A DNA stretch of 64,000 bases from JANOSH01 sp031415695. GTDB taxonomy: Bacteria > Actinomycetota > Acidimicrobiia > Acidimicrobiales > Ilumatobacteraceae. Position numbers and translations under genes: made by a program. Below, piece by piece: positions 61,201 to 64,000 of this stretch; the stretch's first letter is position 1, and each line of letters begins with the position of its first letter. The notes beneath the pieces are model-generated. The model was given only the letters and a program-made list of their open reading frames with translations. It was not told the origin of the DNA and searched no databases. The stretch covers positions 138,966 to 202,965 of the forward strand of contig JANOSH010000031.1 in assembly GCA_031415695.1 (NCBI GenBank), given 5' to 3'.

Positions 61201-64000
61201 CTACGACGGCCATGTCGCCTTGACCGATCAGCCGAGTTCGGGTGTTGTTACCAAAACGGCAACTGTGTCGGTGGCCGGGTCACCCGCCAACGACTTGATC
61301 ACCGAGGTCACAGGTTTCGATTTGTACGGGCGTCCAACACAATTCAAAGACGCGAACGGTCAGACAACCACAACGGTGTTCTCACCGGCAACGGCTTGGC
61401 CAATCAGCTATCCGACTGGCGTAACCACGAACACCCCCATTGCTGGGGTGTCGTCGTTGGTGACGTTGGACCCGGCACGCGGCTCAACGTTGTATTCGTA
61501 TGACGCGAACGGTAACGCTACGGTCGCTGCGTACGACCCGGCTGGTCGGTTGGGTCAGGTTTGGAACCCGGGCGACGGTGCCGATCCTGGTGTCCAGTAC
61601 TACTACTCGTTGTATATCGACTGGGCTGGCGGTGTGATCAACCCGCCGACGGTCACTACGCGTCGAAAGGTCATGAGCGCTGGTGACCCGAACGGCCCGG
61701 GAACTACCGCACCGGCAACGTTGTTCAAGTTCGAGACCGTGATGTACAACAGTTTTGGTCAGGTGCAACAAACCCAGGCCGAAAACGATGTGAGCGGCAA
61801 GACGGTGGTGGCGCACAAGTACGACGAACGTGGTCTAGAAATAGGGGTGACTGCACCGATAGCAGCGCCGATGGGTTCGGGGCTCGGTTACTGGTATCAG
61901 TGGCCGTATCCGACGTCGCCGCCACTGGAAACACGGGTCGCTTATGACACGTTAGGTCGGGCGGTGCGTACTGATGAGTACATGCCCGGTTCGTTGTTGC
62001 GCACGAACCGAACTCGTTTGAACGGCGATTGGACAACATCAATCGGGCCGATCACGAACTCGGCGAACACCGCTACCCGAACCGACAGCCATGGCCGCGT
62101 AGCCGAGGTTCGTGAACTCGAAACACCTTGCTGTTTCGTTGATACAGCGTTGGCGTTCAATGGGACACGACTCGGGTTGTTCAAAGCCGGGTCCGGTTCA
62201 GTCGTCGCCTCCCAACAAGACCTCAGTACCGTGGGTAACGGCGTGTTTTCTCCGGCTGGCGACCATGGTAATCCTGGCGCGGGGGTGCAACGTGTTGACG
62301 CGACGGCGTTACCTGATGGCCGTTTTGTGATGGCGGTTATCGATGCAGCAAATAACATTTATGTGCGTCGTCAGAACGTTGTTGGTGACGTAGCTAGCAT
62401 CGCGACATGGAACGCGTGGGAATGGGTGCCGGGTCAAGCCTTAGACGTCGGAATCACGACTGATAGCGACGGGTTGCCGTACATGTTTGTGGTCGGCACC
62501 GACCGTGTCGCGTACGCAGCGAAGTGGTACGGCGCGTGGTTGAATTGGAGTGTTGCTGGAAACGCTGCCGGCTTGTACACGATCGACGCTATCCGGGCAC
62601 CTAATGACAACAAGATCCGTGTTGTGGGTACGGTCGCTTCGGGTGGGGTGTGGATGGTTACCCAGCCGGCAAGCGGCGCGTTTAGCGGTACTGATGTGTG
62701 GGCGTCGTTGAATTGTTGCGTGTTCGACATCTCGATCGCTGCTCACCCGACAGCTGGTTTGTTGACGATCAGCGGTCGTAGCAGTGATTGGCAGATCTGG
62801 TCAATGACTCAAACAGCGCCGGGTGCCGGGTTCGCGGGTTGGGTGTTGCGTTCGCATAACACGGCTCCTGATGAACTGTCGGGGTATACCGCGTCGAGTT
62901 CGGTCGGGGCGACGATTAACGGTGTTTCTTGTGTTGTGTACGCCGGTGTGAATCATGGTGACCAATCGGTTGATTACAGTCCGTGTTCGGGTTGGCAACC
63001 TGCTGACACGGGCCGACGGACTGTGTACAGCTACGACCCGAATGGTCAAGTTCTGAGTATGGTTGACGCGGCTGGGAACGTTACGTCGAATACGTATGAC
63101 GTGGCGGGGCGTCGTACCCAGAACGTTGACCCGGACCAGGGGACTACATCGTTCGGGTATGACCCGAACGGCAACCTGACGCTGAAGACTGATGCTCGTG
63201 GTAAACAGGTCCACACAAAATATGATGTGTTGAACCGTCCGTGCCGACAATCCGCGAACTCGATCGCGTCGTGCACGACGGCGTTGACTGGGTCGGGTAT
63301 GACTGGTGGTTGGGCGTATGACACCACCGGTAAGAAGGGTTTGTTGGACACGGTCACGTCGGTGCAGTGGGGTGGTTTGTTCACAACGAGTTATGTGTAT
63401 GACAGCCGGTCTCAACCAGTGTCAGTGTCACGGGTGATCCCGGTATTAGCCGGTGTGACTGATGGTTTGGCGGGCACGTATACCCAATCGTATGGCTATA
63501 CCGACGCGGGTTTGAAGAACATGGTTTCCTACCCGGCGGGTGGCGGGTTGGTTGCCGAGTCGGTGTTCACGTCGACGACGGGCAAAGGTGCTGTTGATCA
63601 GGTGAGGTCCGCTACCGTCACGTATGTGAACGGGTCGGTGTATGACGGGGTGGGCCGACTCACGACGCGTAATGTCGGGTTGGGGGGTCAGCTTGTTCGT
63701 TCGTTTCGGTATTCGTCTGATCCGTTGCAACGTCTTGATCAGGTCCGGACAGTCGCGGGTGCGGTAGTGGTTCAAGATGATGTGTTTGGGTGGTTTGTGG
63801 ATGACACGATTGGGAATGTCACCGATGTGGTTGGTGGGCAGGTGCAGTGTTTTTCGAATGATCAGCGGCAGCGTTTGGTGAGCGCGTATACGAACACGTC
63901 TGGTAACGGGGGGTGTGTTGTTTATAACGGTGGCGGTTCGAACAACCCGTATCAGGAGTCGTTCGGGTATAACCCGGCGGGGAACGTGACTGCCGTGTCG
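58241..64000 (+). CDS. Secreted RHS/YD-repeat protein with propeller-like insertion (3' end outside window)
   Basis: One frame stays open from ATG 58241 to the window edge: 1920 codons, no stop. Signal peptide MRRCTVLLALVLVVGAVGAP is followed by a Val/Asp-rich N-terminal region, then a shell with FTWSYPIPVRDGVVGSGPGL, a hallmark of bacterial RHS/teneurin-like proteins. YD-type repeats include LYGRPTQFKDANGQTTT, YSYDANGNATVAAYDPAGRL, YSYDPNGQVLSMVDAAGNVT, GYDPNGNLTLKTDARGKQV and a last YNPAGNVTAVS. Residues about 1305-1588 are a non-YD insertion resembling a sialidase/lectin propeller. These proteins usually release a polymorphic C-terminal toxin, which would lie beyond 64000. Long minus-strand frames here are shadows. 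Confidence 0.9.
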   Translation, partial: MRRCTVLLALVLVVGAVGAPQQVAAQVEPVAPVGVASAADPEVARVGSTGSAPIEESPRASSATVVAVQPGLLRVVAAGNGKGGRGTVGKVSAAITDEVIASRERGGRNVPPEVLVDVLASKNAVAAGFEHLAFDVRRVDDGDDDVAVDVVVDVSGFAGAYGGDWLTRVQIAELPGCGGTVAGRLCATDLVRYETKVDLVAMTVSATVLARRRSDVKGPPDVTAELEVGGEAVGGRGRSRSMKMQTTPSGSAFGFSSSPGGQAGNWAATPLSKSSKWDVAPGTGAFTWSYPIPVRDGVVGSGPGLSVAYNSAGIDGQTAEANNQGSWVGPGWSTTNEASIQRRYRSCSDDGGSAGDFCFFTDSSGVWDHLVLSLNGHSSELVSLGNNVFRLKDDPGWRVVKKTSGQGAGTGPANTDSAGEWFEVTIPDGTVYSFGLNKEPTSNLATQSVWSVPVRGNHSTEPCFAAPGWCQRAWKWNLDRVARPVRTSAGDGWSVSTYMYQIETNRYGFGGAPADAKEYARAGSLTAIAYSKIGGHEADNPPAKVTFEVHRRCTSSNASCDSIDPVANPTLFPDVPADLICTGTYCTKYAPSFFSLNLLTAISSEVLVAGSYVTNDRVQFTYDWPVTDVSARLWLRTIQRIAKPGAGQLAFYPLRFDSFHSLLRNRVDSNPAGGVPHTNLYRVDSVKDDFGTQTDVTYGQPDPCTPPPYGAFNTNTKNCFPAWFAPTGGSAGFAIFNKYLVTQIREIDFAAGSPTVTTKYTYLEGAAWRYDADKVTPLCRQSWGDWRGYGRVKIERGGTTSGWLTTELTVHRGMNGDAQTLTASPGCLPTGVRSFSTADASDVPYSTSVADEWWTEGKVRASFSRGFAGSVERATRHDYSVVSNLSGAVMSGETLTRDWTWQGGGSNAVVGLPDPWKWDETVSTFDSDGNVTSRYEAGDQATFVDDRCTNTTYVKNTTAWILNTPKSVTTVAGACTATAVSSSVSFYYDGHVALTDQPSSGVVTKTATVSVAGSPANDLITEVTGFDLYGRPTQFKDANGQTTTTVFSPATAWPISYPTGVTTNTPIAGVSSLVTLDPARGSTLYSYDANGNATVAAYDPAGRLGQVWNPGDGADPGVQYYYSLYIDWAGGVINPPTVTTRRKVMSAGDPNGPGTTAPATLFKFETVMYNSFGQVQQTQAENDVSGKTVVAHKYDERGLEIGVTAPIAAPMGSGLGYWYQWPYPTSPPLETRVAYDTLGRAVRTDEYMPGSLLRTNRTRLNGDWTTSIGPITNSANTATRTDSHGRVAEVRELETPCCFVDTALAFNGTRLGLFKAGSGSVVASQQDLSTVGNGVFSPAGDHGNPGAGVQRVDATALPDGRFVMAVIDAANNIYVRRQNVVGDVASIATWNAWEWVPGQALDVGITTDSDGLPYMFVVGTDRVAYAAKWYGAWLNWSVAGNAAGLYTIDAIRAPNDNKIRVVGTVASGGVWMVTQPASGAFSGTDVWASLNCCVFDISIAAHPTAGLLTISGRSSDWQIWSMTQTAPGAGFAGWVLRSHNTAPDELSGYTASSSVGATINGVSCVVYAGVNHGDQSVDYSPCSGWQPADTGRRTVYSYDPNGQVLSMVDAAGNVTSNTYDVAGRRTQNVDPDQGTTSFGYDPNGNLTLKTDARGKQVHTKYDVLNRPCRQSANSIASCTTALTGSGMTGGWAYDTTGKKGLLDTVTSVQWGGLFTTSYVYDSRSQPVSVSRVIPVLAGVTDGLAGTYTQSYGYTDAGLKNMVSYPAGGGLVAESVFTSTTGKGAVDQVRSATVTYVNGSVYDGVGRLTTRNVGLGGQLVRSFRYSSDPLQRLDQVRTVAGAVVVQDDVFGWFVDDTIGNVTDVVGGQVQCFSNDQRQRLVSAYTNTSGNGGCVVYNGGGSNNPYQESFGYNPAGNVTAVS

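Overview
The window is a 64 kb, high-GC, gene-dense bacterial segment that reads as an actinobacterium, most likely from the class Acidimicrobiia or a close uncultured relative. The evidence is a WhiB regulator, an F420-type luciferase-like oxidoreductase, a whiB/nfeD/tandem arsA block, secreted proteins with 'VVDTR' modules, abundant GTG starts, and many leaderless genes in which TANNNT lies 6-7 nt before the start codon. The taxonomic call is inference; no rRNA gene is present.

Layout. 1-192: non-coding, with a same-strand array of DnaA-box-like nonamers. 193-4105 (-): a CoxM/CoxS/CoxL-type molybdenum hydroxylase operon. 4162-5066 (+): a two-gene module with a DUF6036-like nucleotidyltransferase. 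5076-7529 (-): an LLM oxidoreductase and a MoaD-like/BNR-repeat pair. 7551-10830: a copper-type locus (M56 peptidase and BlaI-like repressor facing CopC-CopD and a DUF305 lipoprotein). 10836-14403 (+): a phosphoesterase and a three-gene ABC-2 exporter. 14388-19870: membrane protein, lipoprotein, primary-type sigma factor, ABM monooxygenase, DUF559-like protein, epoxide-hydrolase-like protein and a small basic protein. 19956-22727 (-): a secreted DTR-repeat protein. 22747-24809 (-): a cassette with two ferritin-like proteins. 24846-29515: a miniature fused molybdenum hydroxylase, a thioredoxin-fold lipoprotein and an Fe-S biogenesis locus (ErpA, SufR-like regulator, Mrp).

29574-49999 is the showpiece. 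Three giant secreted multidomain proteins (a CotH-kinase/lamin-tail protein and two PQQ-sugar-dehydrogenase-like proteins) carry arrays of Big_5-type Ig repeats and a shared ~105-residue module starting 'DILKVSRS', which closes every one of them. They flank a five-gene nucleotide-sugar cluster beginning with glucose-1-phosphate cytidylyltransferase. The CotH-type gene has a one-base frameshift in a G6 tract between its signal peptide and body.

49986-58012: NUDIX hydrolase, selA and selB (selenocysteine incorporation), whiB, nfeD, two ArsA-family ATPases and a lone receiver protein. 58028-58102 is tRNA-Pro(CGG). From 58241 to the window edge one uninterrupted + strand frame encodes at least 1920 residues of a secreted RHS/YD-repeat protein with a propeller-like insertion. 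Its C-terminus, where a toxin would sit, lies outside the window. No gene-free stretch exceeds about 230 bases.
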